From Kitagawia praeruptora (taxonomy: Eukaryota > Streptophyta > Magnoliopsida > Apiales > Apiaceae), in the NCBI GenBank assembly GCA_037693485.1, contig CM075345.1, forward strand, positions 121,914,001 to 121,978,000: DNA of 64,000 nt, read 5' to 3'. The notes under the pieces were generated by a model, which had not been told where the DNA came from, did not search any database, and saw nothing but the letters and a program-made list of their open reading frames with translations. Position 1 is the stretch's first letter. Each line of letters opens with the position of its first letter. Below are positions 1 through 9,181 of this stretch, piece after piece. The position numbers and the translations under genes were made by a program.

Positions 1-1325
1 AAAGCAGTTATTTCCACTCTACAAAATTCTTTGTTTGCTTCTCGACGCGCCTAATCACTAAAATGGTAAATCTATGATACTTCCACTACATTGATGGTGA
101 AGTTTTCTTACAGGCATATTCCTCAATCATTGGGCCTTCTACTGTTTCGCACACACAGAACAGAAGCGTTTTCAGGTATTTCTTCTGCAGTGCATCATAG
201 ACACCTAAACAAATAGAGGAGAAAAAGAGAAATCATGAGAAACAAAATAGGAGAAGACGTTTCTTCATTGTAAACTTCAACACTAATGATTAACTCGCCT
301 TTCTCCATCCAATCAATCATTCTTCTTGACTCTGCATCCATTGGCATTAGCTTCTTAATCTTCATCTCTGTTTAGGATTTCAGCACCAAAATAAACAGAT
401 CAGACCTAAGATGTAAGAATCTCATAGCGATAAATTTGCCTGTTGTAACAAGATGGCATACCTAGAGCTGGAACCGACTTGTCATTGAAATAGTTTTCAG
501 GAAAAAGTCCTCTTATATAGCTAATATTAAATATCGCAATGCGTAGCAGGTTCCTTGTCTGTTCAATTAGACATAAACACCGTTACACAACAATAGTAAA
601 GCTGATAGGAAACACAATATCCATATATCTATTGTTAATCATATATTGAAACACATAGATAAATTTAAAACATAAGAACTTTATAGCAGAGCTCTACAAG
701 GAATCGATATCAAATTTCGACTAACACTCAAATCTATAACAAATCAGTCAATGATCTCATCAGTTCTTAAGATAATCGTAATGCAGAAGCCTTCTTATAC
801 TCACAACTCAAAGCAATCATAGAAACAAAATTCATATCGTATAAACATATTATCCAAAAAGTAGTAGATCAACATGTGCAATTAACATTTGACTCATCAA
901 AATATTGAACAAACCAATCAATAGCCTCATACCAAGTGAAATTAATCTAAAATTCTCAAATACAGTACTTAACTTTCAATCGACCTTTTAAATGCAAAAA
1001 ATACAGCATGTGCAGTAAGATTCAGATCAAAGTATGGATGAATTACAACCGATTTACGAAATAAATGAAGCGATTACAGTAAATTGCAAACTCAAACAAC
1101 AATTAGTTACAGCACCAACAGAAAACAGTAACTGCAAACATCCAAAATGATATTACAAGTAAATTTCACAAAAAAAATACAGGAACTCCTAAATAAACAT
1201 CATAACAACGAGCTTCACATCTTCATATTATCAGGACATCAAAATTTCACACACACGCGCACACAGAGACAAACACGCAATCACAGAAAACACACAAATA
1301 CACACAAACGCACAAACACACACAC

Positions 1326-1374
<49 letters not shown>

Positions 1375-1559
1375 GATTACTAAGAGAAGCGAATCAAGCT
1401 CAGTGATCTCAGCTTCCTTGAGTTTCTGTGCAACAACCTGAAATTCGAGAAAAAAATACAATATAATGAGATGGAGAACATTAATTAGCTCGAAATTCAA
1501 AAACGAAACACAAAATTTCAAACAATATCTCTACAACAAAAAACATTCACTCTCACCAT
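1..1559 (-). CDS. ASY1: ASY1-like meiotic HORMA-domain protein, 5' exons (partial)
   Basis: ASY1 is the plant HORMA-domain protein of the meiotic chromosome axis, needed for synapsis and inter-homologue recombination (family knowledge). Five exons can be read on the minus strand: 1557-1559 (only the ATG), 1381-1437 (AQKLKEAEITELDSLLL), 462-558 (RNLLRIAIFNISYIRGLFPE), 299-367 (MKIKKLMPMDAESRRMIDWM) and 112-204 (VYDALQKKYLKTL, then ETVEGPMIEEYA). Together they give about the first 106 residues, the N-terminal part of the HORMA domain, and the reading phase is kept across all four junctions. Three introns have GT-AG borders; the one between 299 and 204 starts GC (GCGAGT). The remaining exons lie beyond the left edge. 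Intron 2 is long (559-1380) and holds microsatellites. The gene looks intact here. Identification rests on strong recall of ASY1 sequence, not a search. Confidence 0.9.
1249..1376. repeat. Microsatellite pair (AC)n then (GA)n in ASY1 intron 2
   Basis: Imperfect CA/ACAC-rich sequence (1249-1326) runs straight into an almost pure GA tract (1328-1376), just inside the donor side of ASY1 intron 2. It produces long but meaningless open frames of TH and RE repeats. It is probably length-polymorphic. Confidence 0.9.
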
Positions 1560-1740
1560 TGTTAATCTCCGAGAGAGTATAGATTTCAAACTTTTAGATA
1601 GAGAGAGAGAGAGGAGAGAGATTTTGAAAATTTGAGAGAGGATGAAATGAAGAAGTTAGGAGAGTGGCGGGAGAAGATGGGGTGAGCAAAAAGATACACA
1701 CCAACAGAACAATAAATAAGGGCAACTGGGCAAGGACACG
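1560..1740 (-). promoter_or_regulatory. ASY1 5' leader / proximal promoter
   Basis: This is the stretch immediately upstream of the ASY1 ATG on the minus strand. It contains GA-rich runs (1600-1620 and 1633-1645), which are CT-rich on the gene's coding strand and common in plant 5' leaders. No transcription start or TATA box can be fixed from the sequence alone. Confidence 0.5.
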
Positions 1741-2210
1741 CGAATCGTGACGGTGGTGCTCTGTTTTTATGCTTTAAATTTGATTTTTTTTTTTGAAATA
1801 TGCAATTTGAATTTTTTTAATATAGAAAATAAGGGAAATTTTTTTTATGGTTATATGTACTGATAGATTCAATTTAATTTTGAATCTCGTAACCGTTACA
1901 TTTCGTATACGAAAGTAGTGATTTTACTTTTTGTTATTATCGGGTATTGTAAATATATTTAATAGTATATTTCATTCTTTTTTTTTTTTTTTGAAATTAT
2001 TAGTATTAGGCGGAAAAATTAGTTACGGTTTTAGTATCTCATTCAATACTTTGATTTGTATATAAACACAAAGCTTGTACAGTTTATACTTAATGAACAT
2101 TTTACATTTTCAGATCATAACAAATTATTATAGACATATTTTTTGTACGTATCATCATCTTATTGTTTCGATCTCATGGCTCTAGATTGAATCTAAGTTC
2201 AGATTTTTCA
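1741..2210 (+). mobile_element. AT-rich flank and 5' LTR of a degraded Copia element
   Basis: The right end of this stretch ends in CA (2210) and is followed at once by TGGTATCAGAGC, the usual primer-binding site next to a 5' LTR. A TATA-like motif (TATATAAACAC, about 2058) lies inside, as expected for an LTR promoter. The LTR's left end was not found; it may start near 1930. From about 1741 to 1930 only AT-rich sequence with poly-T runs is seen. Confidence 0.6.
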
Positions 2211-2222
2211 TGGTATCAGAGC
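2211..2222 (+). other. Primer-binding site (initiator tRNA-Met type)
   Basis: TGGTATCAGAGC directly follows the LTR end and is complementary to the 3' end of plant initiator tRNA-Met. It marks the start of the internal region of a plus-strand Copia element. Confidence 0.85.
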
Positions 2223-2520
2223 TTCACGGTGAAGTTTTGATGATTGATTCGTTGTTTCTGATTGAAGATTGTTAAAATTCCCAATTTTTAGCATATTTTC
2301 GTTTAAGAATCCTAATTTTTGTTCTATTCTTGATCGCGATAGCGATTTCAATAATTGCACACTAGCGATTGTGATCTTCTACTGATCGAACATCTTGTTT
2401 GTTAATTTCTTCTTATTTTTCAATCTTCTGATTGAGAAACTCTGATCTTTCTTTGGATCCTTGATGAACCCTAATTTTTTGCAAATTCCTAATTGAAAAC
2501 CTAATTTTCTTGTTCTTGCG

Positions 2521-2590
2521 ATGGCTGATAATCAAACAACAAACAATAATCTTCAAAATACTGCGATCAAATACAATGATCCTTATGTAA
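2521..2590 (+). pseudogene. Start of Copia gag, interrupted
   Basis: An ATG about 300 bases after the primer site opens a frame beginning MADNQTTNNNLQN and continuing to YNDPYV, the asparagine-rich N-terminus common in Copia gag proteins. The frame leaves gag-like sequence around 2590. A later part of a gag with a zinc knuckle lies at 38262-38844 in the same orientation. I infer that both belong to one old element split by later insertions and deletions. Confidence 0.6.
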
Positions 2591-2871
2591 CTCGGTCGAA
2601 TCGCAGCTCGACTCGGTGAGTCAACTCAAACCCGTGCGAGTTTAGGATTGGTAAGTCCCAAGAAGACAACAAGGCCTTGGGAAAGGTATTAATCTCTGTA
2701 AATATCAATACTCTGTTTATCCTATGTGAAGATCTATGTGATTTTGAGCTTTGACTTAATTGCTTGAATATTCGACTTAGTGTTATAATATTCAGTTGAT
2801 TGAAACTATGAGTTTATATCATGTTGTTGTTCAAATTTGAGGAACAAAATTAGTTGATGTATCAGCATACT
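2591..2871. other. Unassigned sequence left of the CACTA element
   Basis: No coding frame or recognisable element end is seen. It was presumably continuous with 7593 onward before the CACTA insertion, because the target duplication ACT (2869-2871) is repeated at 7590-7592. Confidence 0.5.
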
Positions 2872-2889
2872 CACTACTAGAAAAAGTAG

Positions 2890-3110
2890 AATAGACATCG
2901 TCTCTTTTACATCGGTTCATGATGTCCCCGATGTAAAAACTATCAATGACGTCGGTCGAAAAAAAACTGATGTCTTTAATATATTATGAAATCACATTAC
3001 CAGCCAACCGATGTCATTGACATTTCATTGAAAATCAATGACATCGATCAGGAAAAGAACTGATGTCTTTATATATTATGACATCGGTAAAAAATAAACC
3101 GATGTCTAAA
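2890..3110. repeat. Left subterminal CACTA repeats (ACATCGG / CCGATGT)
   Basis: Several copies of ACATCGGT-type motifs and their inverse lie within 220 bases of the left terminus. Such clusters bind the element's transposition proteins in En/Spm-type transposons (family knowledge). Binding here is inferred. Confidence 0.7.
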
Positions 3111-3865
3111 GTAGGCTTAAAAAAATTTGCTGCTTCCCCGCCCACACATTTTCCCCGCTTAATACCTAAAATATTTCCCCCCTTAAGACAATATTCCCCT
3201 CCCCCCTTAGCGAATTTTTAGTTCCCCCAAATTTTTGAGCCAATATTCACCTCACCCAGCAGACAAAAACAAAAAAAATAAATAATTATCTCCCTCTCTC
3301 TCGACTTCACAGCAGCTCACCTCACCTCTCTCAACTTCAGCTCTTAAGAACCCTAATTCGCTCCTTCACTATCTCTCTTTCTCTTTCTCTCTCTCTCTTT
3401 CTATCTTTCTCTTTCACTCTTAACCAAAAATCCCTAATTTGTAACCCTAATTTGTAATCGATTTAACCAGTGGAGTAAACTTGTTCAATTCACTGCTGGA
3501 ATCAATTTGTTCACATCTCTACCTCTCTAATTATGGCTACTCATTAATTTGTAACCGCTCACACCTCTCTCTCTCTCTCTCTCTCGTTCATTTATCTATC
3601 TCTCTTCCATCTCAAGAGGATATCTCAAGGTTGGTTCTCTATTTTTGATTTGCTATTTGTGTATATTTTAGAGATTGCGTTATGGATTTGATGTTTGATT
3701 TGATTTTGTGTTCTAATTCGATTGTGTGTTGTACAATATCGATGATGTTCTCACATATTATTTACCTATTGAATCCATTAGTGTGTTGTGTATTATATTC
3801 AATAGAATGACTTTCATGAGTGGGTAATTGCAGAATGTTTCTTGATTTCAATCTTCGATTGTCCT

Positions 3866-4480
3866 CAGTGTTGGCAAAAGTTTTGTTGTTGAAATCTTGA
3901 TGCTGCGGCGTTTCTTGTCAACTGAAATGACCCTTCTTGTACTGCCATATGTATCAATTTGTGCAGAAAAGGTGAGCTCAATTGTATACATGTGCTTGGA
4001 TATTACACTTTTTTTAGTGGAACTCTTCCCAAAGATACCTCTGTACGTAGCTGTTTGTACAATTGAAAAGGCAAATTCCTTTCTTAACAGATTGTTAGAA
4101 GAGGGTCGAATGTCAGATTTAGGAATTATTATGATAGATGAGCTACACATGGTTAGTATTATAGGTTTTGTTAATTATTTTGCAAAAGTTTTGCTTGAAT
4201 TATCCTTTAAATTATAGTTTCATGCCACAAAAGGGCATTACAACAGTTTTGTATTCCCTTCCAAATCTCTAATTCTAACCTATAAATCATATAATTTCCC
4301 CACTCCTCTTCATTTGCAGGTAGGGGACCAAAATAGAGCTTATCTATTAGAGCTGATGTTGACAAAGCTACGGTATGTTGCTGGTGAAGTAGCACATAAT
4401 TATCTAGTGGTGAAAGTTTTGGTACAAGTACAAGCAGGTGAAAGCACGTGCCTCGCCAAGTTTGTAATCTGGTCATCTCC
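3866..4480 (+). pseudogene. Captured DNA polymerase theta (TEBICHI/POLQ) helicase exons
   Basis: Three exon-like blocks match the N-terminal helicase of plant POLQ/TEBICHI. The first (about 3866-3971) reads GKSFVVEILMLRR, containing the Walker A lysine, and then LLVLPYVSICAEK, ending at a GTGAGC donor. The second (4018-4151) reads VAVCTIEKANSFLNRLLEEG and IDELHM (motif II). The third (from 4320, after a TTTGCAG acceptor) reads LLELMLTKLRYVAGE. The second block has four extra bases (CGTA near 4054) that shift the frame, and sequence expected between blocks one and two is missing, leaving only a 46-bp intron remnant. After about 4394 the matching frame carries stops. It cannot make a working helicase. 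Identity rests on remembered family motifs. Confidence 0.75.
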
Positions 4481-5614
4481 ACACACACACACCCCTCTTA
4501 TACTATTGCCAAGCAATCAGATTGTTCATTTACATTTAAATTTTCTCTATATGAACTACTATCAAAGTTTTAGAAAGGAGTAGTAGTTTAAGTTACAGAT
4601 TATAAGTTTATTAGATTATAATTATTTTACGTTTTGTTATTGTTATATTATGAATGTAAGTTATATTGTGAATGCATGTCAGGATTAATAGTGGCTTGTT
4701 AGTTGGGTCTCTATATTCTTCTAGTAATCTTAACTTTGTATTATCTCTGAAAAATTATTTTACGCATTGACCATATAGTATACTCTGGAAAATGTGTGTG
4801 CAGTCTCATTGCCTGTTCCTGTTCCTGGTGCTTTTGTTTTAGCATAGTATTTTATATCAATTGATAATTAACTGCTGCCTTTGCCATTTTATAAACACTT
4901 GAAGAGTTGTACATATTGTATTATATAATTTTTTAACTTTGTTAATACATATTGTGTTGCTGTTTCGATCTACAGTAGCATATTTTTAATACATTCCTAA
5001 ACCTTTTGATCTATTGCATATAATGATAATCTGACAATTATGTTTCTCTGATAATTTTTTTCTATACATGTTTGGAAAAAAAAACCTATAATATCTTTTT
5101 TGATAATGGGATAAGTGCTTGAACACATGATGCTTTTGCATAGATCATGATCCGTAACTGGTAACCTGACATTCATTCTCTAGAAAATACTAAGTTGCAA
5201 GTATAGTACTTTATAAAAATGCTCGAAGGGTTGATAGAGTTTTATTTGCTTACACGTGTAAGCCACAGCCTAGTGCTTGAGTTTTGATATTTAATAAGTT
5301 ACATGCTGCCCACTCCTCTTTGTTCACGTTATTACAAACAAATATTATGTTTTTAATACTTGGATTATAGTTATACACAAGTTATAAAATATGTGCATTT
5401 TTACTTAATAAGAGACCAACGTTGCTCTCTTGTGATTTATGTATAATTTTATTATAAACTTGTTGCCAAAACTAACAATTTTTTTTGGGTCTCCTTATGT
5501 GATTTTGGTAACATAAATTGTAATTTTCAAGTCATTTTTATATCAATAAGTCTGCGATAGAGATGTCACGTTCTAACTCATGTTTTTCCCTTAATATTTT
5601 TTATTTGTGATCAG
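4481..5614. other. Non-coding filler between captured fragments
   Basis: AT-rich sequence with no frame I recognise. It probably includes intron or flanking DNA carried with the captured genes. A short CA repeat sits at 4481-4493. Confidence 0.5.
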
Positions 5615-5757
5615 GTTATGGGGTTCTTAGGTGGGATCAATTGGGCACTACTTGTTGCTCGCATTTGCCAGCTATACCAAAATGCTCTGCCTAGCATGCT
5701 GGTGTATAGATTCTTTCGAGTATTTAAGGAGTGGCATTGGCCTAGGGTAGTTACTTA
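5615..5757 (+). pseudogene. Captured nuclear poly(A) polymerase (PAPS) exon
   Basis: After a CAG acceptor the plus strand reads GFLGGINWALLVARICQLY and PSMLVYRFFRVFKEW, then stops. This closely matches the central domain of plant nuclear poly(A) polymerases, where GFLGGINWALLVAR is strongly conserved (recalled). The fragment is about 46 codons against a protein of 700 or more, so it is not functional on its own. It lies in the same orientation as the POLQ and DEK fragments. Confidence 0.78.
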
Positions 5758-5829
5758 AGCTTATTATAGTTGTCTGATTTGAGGTTCAATTCTGTTACTT
5801 GTTTAGTAAATGTTGACCACCTTCATCAG

Positions 5830-6095
5830 GAAAAGCAGAGGACTAAAGTTAAGGAGAGGATTGATAATTGTGTCAGAGATAAACTGCTGCTTTTTGTGAT
5901 ATTCTTAAATACCAGTTACCAAAGCCTCTTCCAAGAAGGTGAGTCTTTGCAAACAAGGCGTGCTGAAATTTAGGTTACATGCACTGATGCAGTACTATAA
6001 TTACTAAATTGTTTTTTCAGGAAGATCTTTCTGAAAAACTATTGGAGTTTTTGGAATCTCAACATGTTACAACTGAACTTTTGCTAGCTGACAGT
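5830..6095 (+). pseudogene. Captured DEK-domain chromatin protein exons
   Basis: Two exon-like blocks resemble the conserved part of plant DEK chromatin proteins. Block one (5830-5938, after a CAG acceptor and before GTGAGT) reads EKQRTKVKERIDNCVRDKLL and, in another frame, a tail PVTKASSKK. Block two (6021 to about 6095, after TTTTTTCAG) reads EDLSEKLLEFLESQHVTTEL. Small deletions near 5896 and 5909 break the frame inside block one. DEK proteins bind chromatin and affect nucleosome organisation and splicing (family knowledge). This fragment is broken and inferred to be non-functional. Confidence 0.65.
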
Positions 6096-6686
6096 GAAGT
6101 GCGATCCCTTCTCCTTCTCTCCGTCACACACACACATACACACATTTATAGATGTCATTTTTGTTGCCTAGCCTTTTTCCTGTTCTGTTGTTATATTATC
6201 ACTTGACAACCTTAATGATGCTACCCTAGCTACTTTAAAGGTTTGAATACAAATTAAATTACGAGGCCTTAATTGTGTTGCATTGTAAGAGTTTCAATCT
6301 CCATCTTTAGCAAAGTAAGTGTCAACTCAACATTTTCTGCTAGCTGGGGCTATACTATGCACTCCTGATTCAACCAAAAAACTAGACAACCTCATTTATT
6401 GGGTTTCTTATTTAAGTTGGCATGCTTGTCATAATTTCAAGTGTACATCAATAATTATACAAAGTGGTAAAGCAGGCTAATTGCCAATGTTTGTTTTTAT
6501 CTTATTATCGTTTTCAGTTGTGTTAGTATTACCAATGACTTAACATGTTTTTATCTTGCTCCTTCTCTTGTATGCAACATCATTAATCATTGCTCAAGAA
6601 GTTGGTGAGAACTAAAATAAGTTCTACGTATATTTATAAATGGTTAACTGTTGTATGTTAATAGACTTAGGGTTCTTGATTTTGAT
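6096..6686. other. Non-coding stretch inside the CACTA element
   Basis: AT-rich with a short CA repeat at 6126-6142. No frame is recognised. Confidence 0.5.
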
Positions 6687-6798
6687 GTAGAGGAGGCAGG
6701 GTTTGAATATAAAGAGAAAAGCATGAAGGCACCCAAATTTTGGGGAGAGCTGAAGAAAGAATGGGAGGCATGCAGAGCTGCAGGTGATCATGCATAAT
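6687..6798 (+). pseudogene. Unrecognised captured exon-like fragment
   Basis: A short plus-strand frame reads EEAGFEYKEKSMKAPKFWGE followed by LKKEWEACRAAGDHA and a stop. Its composition and lack of stops look like a real last exon, but I cannot name the parent gene. It may be the 3' end of one of the captured genes or a fourth source. Confidence 0.4.
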
Positions 6799-7043
6799 CA
6801 GTCTCCGATTGATATTTCTAATTGTAAAGCTACAAGTAGTTAGAGCGGTATAGTTTATTTTTACATGGAGTAGTATGTCAATTATGTTTTGGGTTTGGAA
6901 GAGGCATTTTGACTTGAAATGTAGCTAGTTTGTTAGTTTTGCGGATAGTCATTAATGTAGCTAGAAATGACATTTTGACTTGGTAATTAATATTTTGAGA
7001 ACCATTATTGCTTGTTTTTCGTTTCAAAAATGACATTTTGACT

Positions 7044-7215
7044 TGGTAATTAAACATCATTATTACAAAACAAACTTATGTAGTTGACACACAGTAACAT
7101 CATTATTACAAAACAAACTGATGTAATTTACACAAAGTAACATCATTATTACTAAACAAACTGATGTAATTTACACACAGTAACATCATTAACACCAAAC
7201 AAACTGATGTAATTT
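7044..7215 (+). repeat. About four tandem 40-50 bp repeats near the CACTA right end
   Basis: Units built on AACATCATTATTACAAAAC and CAAACTGATGTAATTTACAC follow each other about four times with small changes. They sit just inside the right subterminal region. Confidence 0.7.
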
Positions 7216-7229
7216 AAGCACAATGGTGC

Positions 7230-7565
7230 CACATTGTTGATGCTTTTAACATCGGTGACTAACTGATGTTAATATTTATGAAACACATCGGTTATATTAC
7301 AGAAAACGATGTCTAAAGTACTCTTTGACATCAGTTAGTTTCTAGTAACCGATGTTACAGATAGTATCTAACATCAGTCATGTTCCTATAAACGATGTGA
7401 TAGATACTCTTTGACATCGGTTTAAACCGATGTGAAAAGGATGTGAACGATGTGATAGATACTCTTTGACATCGGTTTAAAACCGATGTGAAAGGGGTTG
7501 GACCTTTCTCTACACCCACAAAGACATCGGTTGCAAAATGGCCAGACATCGGTTTTTAGCCGATG
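7230..7565. repeat. Right subterminal CACTA repeats, many palindromic
   Basis: Repeated GACATCGGTTTAAACCGATG-type palindromes occur at about 7410-7440 and 7467-7495, with further ACATCGG copies up to 7553. They mirror the left subterminal cluster. Confidence 0.8.
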
Positions 7566-7592
7566 TCTATTGACCTGTTTCTAGTAGTGACT

Positions 7593-7827
7593 TGAAGAAG
7601 TGTATGTGTCTGGCCTATGTAGAACTTATTATATCTAGCTTTTACTTGATTCAAATATAAGTGGTATATCAACATGTGTGGAATAACAAAAATACAAAAG
7701 GTCTGTTTGACAAGTCAATTAATATGCTTAATCGATTTTGATAGTGAATACAAAGTTGTTTAATGTGATTCTAGTAAGTTTGCTTTAGGCCAGTACATAA
7801 TAAATTTGTTTTGAATTCATAATTGTT
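7593..7827. other. Unassigned sequence right of the CACTA element
   Basis: AT-rich sequence with no recognised gene or element end. It continues the pre-insertion locus from 2591-2871. Confidence 0.5.
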
Positions 7828-8107
7828 AAAGTATGCAGTTGCCCTTATGTTAGGCAGTCTGCAACAGCAGCCTTGCAACCTTCAACAATGGCTGCATGAA
7901 TTATGCAGTCAAGAATGGCTGCAACAGCTGCCTAACACCTACCAAACCCATGCTGCAGTCTCTCTATATAAACAGCCATTGTATCTCAGTTTAGAATAAG
8001 CTAGAGTACTAAATGTAGCCTCTAAATGTATTCCCGTTCTTATCTAATACAAGCTTGTTTTATGTTATTGTTCTTGTCATTAATGCTTCCGCTAGTATAA
8101 TGAATTT
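7828..8107. mobile_element. LTR-like fragment
   Basis: It starts TGTTAAAG and contains a TATA-like motif (CTATATAAACAG at about 7971) and an AATACAAG-type tail, which resembles a short LTR. Neither a matching partner LTR nor a target duplication was found, so the assignment is tentative. Confidence 0.35.
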
Positions 8108-8222
8108 CTAGAAAAAAACCTATCTTGGGATTGAAGAGTGGAACACTTAGAAGCACTTGTGCATAACCTAAGCTTCCAACTAGACCCATCTCTAGGATTG
8201 TAATTGAGATTTTTGGGAATAC
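8108..8222. mobile_element. Fragment of a Copia internal region, split by the Sirevirus-like element
   Basis: The stretch beginning ACCTATCTTGGGATTGAAG is similar to 29813-29940 of the small Copia element further right. It continues at 29384-29478 after the Sirevirus-like insertion, whose 5-bp target duplication AATAC lies at 8218-8222 and 29384-29388. Confidence 0.65.
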
Positions 8223-8955
8223 TGTTAACTCGAATAACTTGTAGAAGGGGGGTTGAATACAAGTTATATAATCGTGTCTGATTTTTGCTTGATTATATGA
8301 ACAAGAATAAACGAATGAATCAAACTCTTGTTTGTATTAATAAGATCAAATACAAACTCTACCAAAGGTGTACAATACCTTTAGCAGCTGCTGACAATAC
8401 AAATCTCTCTCTCTGTTTGTTTCGAACTCTTGAATACAAACCTTATACAGAGCTACGCACACGAACTCACAACTTCGTCGCTCTTTTACAATGATATTGA
8501 GAGAGTATTTATAATGCTACCTATCAACTAATAACAGAAAGATATAATCTATACATGACAATGTTCTTCCTTCTAGTCGATAGTTTCCTTCAATAGAAAA
8601 CTCTTTCCTTCATAATATCTTCTTGCTTGTTCTTCAAACAACGATCCTGTTTTATAGCACTTGCCAGTTTCTGTAGCATCCATAATGACATCATCAGTAA
8701 CACGACTGATATCAGGATCTGTACACTGCATCAGTATCTGATCAACCATCAGTATTGGACCATCATCAGGATTTGCTCTCTGTTCCTGACATGTAGTCTC
8801 CGATACACTGTTCATTCCTGACTAAACTATACAGATAACTGTCTTTACACATAAATCCTATATACAGTGCTAAATCCTTTATAAGATCAGGATTACAAGA
8901 AGTATAATGTGTAAATTCTATTCTTAACATCACAACTTATGAATTATTCCTAACA
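8223..8955 (-). repeat. 3' LTR of the Sirevirus-like element
   Basis: It starts TGTTAACTCGAATAAC and ends CCTAACA in plus-strand reading, 733 bp, almost identical to 28646-29383. The small open frames inside it are repeated in both LTRs and are not genes. Confidence 0.93.
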
Positions 8956-8972
8956 ATCTCCCCCTATTTATG
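8956..8972 (-). other. Polypurine tract
   Basis: On the minus strand AATAGGGGGAGAT directly abuts the 3' LTR, the expected place and composition for the plus-strand primer of reverse transcription. Confidence 0.8.
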
Positions 8973-9181
8973 CTTTACAATCTGAAGCATAAATCTAAGT
9001 TGTGGATGTCAAAACATATAACAATACAACCAGAATAGAATTTATAAATATAGAATTATGAAGTTAAGTACCTCCTTCTCAGATGTAAACGATTATCTAG
9101 TACTTAGAAGAAAGAATTTTAACTATTAATGCTGCTCTTCCTTTACCACTTCCTAGCTGAGATTCACCACTGTCACTCCTG

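Larger units (their letters stand above)
2872..7589 (+). mobile_element. Non-autonomous CACTA (En/Spm) transposon carrying host gene fragments
   Basis: Terminal inverted repeats read CACTACTAGAAA at both ends, flanked by a perfect 3-bp target duplication (ACT at 2869-2871 and 7590-7592), the signature of CACTA elements. Subterminal regions (2890-3110 and 7230-7565) are packed with ACATCGG/CCGATGT motifs in both orientations, as expected for transposase-binding repeats. No transposase (TNPD/TNPA) frame is visible over 4.7 kb. The interior instead holds spliced exon fragments of at least three unrelated plant genes, all on the plus strand with some intron borders preserved. This matches what is called transduplication or a Pack-CACTA element. 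The region around 6871-6960 is nearly the same as 37655-37740 in a second CACTA element of this window. Confidence 0.92.

Noticed and set aside
1147..1521. Open frames in the microsatellite region, including a plus-strand TH/RE-rich frame
   Set aside because: The plus frame is simple-sequence artefact. The minus frame is real only for its exon 2 part (1381-1437), and the rest is intron.
3848..4217. Intact helicase gene in the CACTA element
   Set aside because: Only two to three exons are present, with a frameshift and missing sequence. It is a captured fragment.
8285..8821. Frames in the Sirevirus-like LTR repeated at 28713-29249
   Set aside because: Present in both LTRs, short, and without family features.
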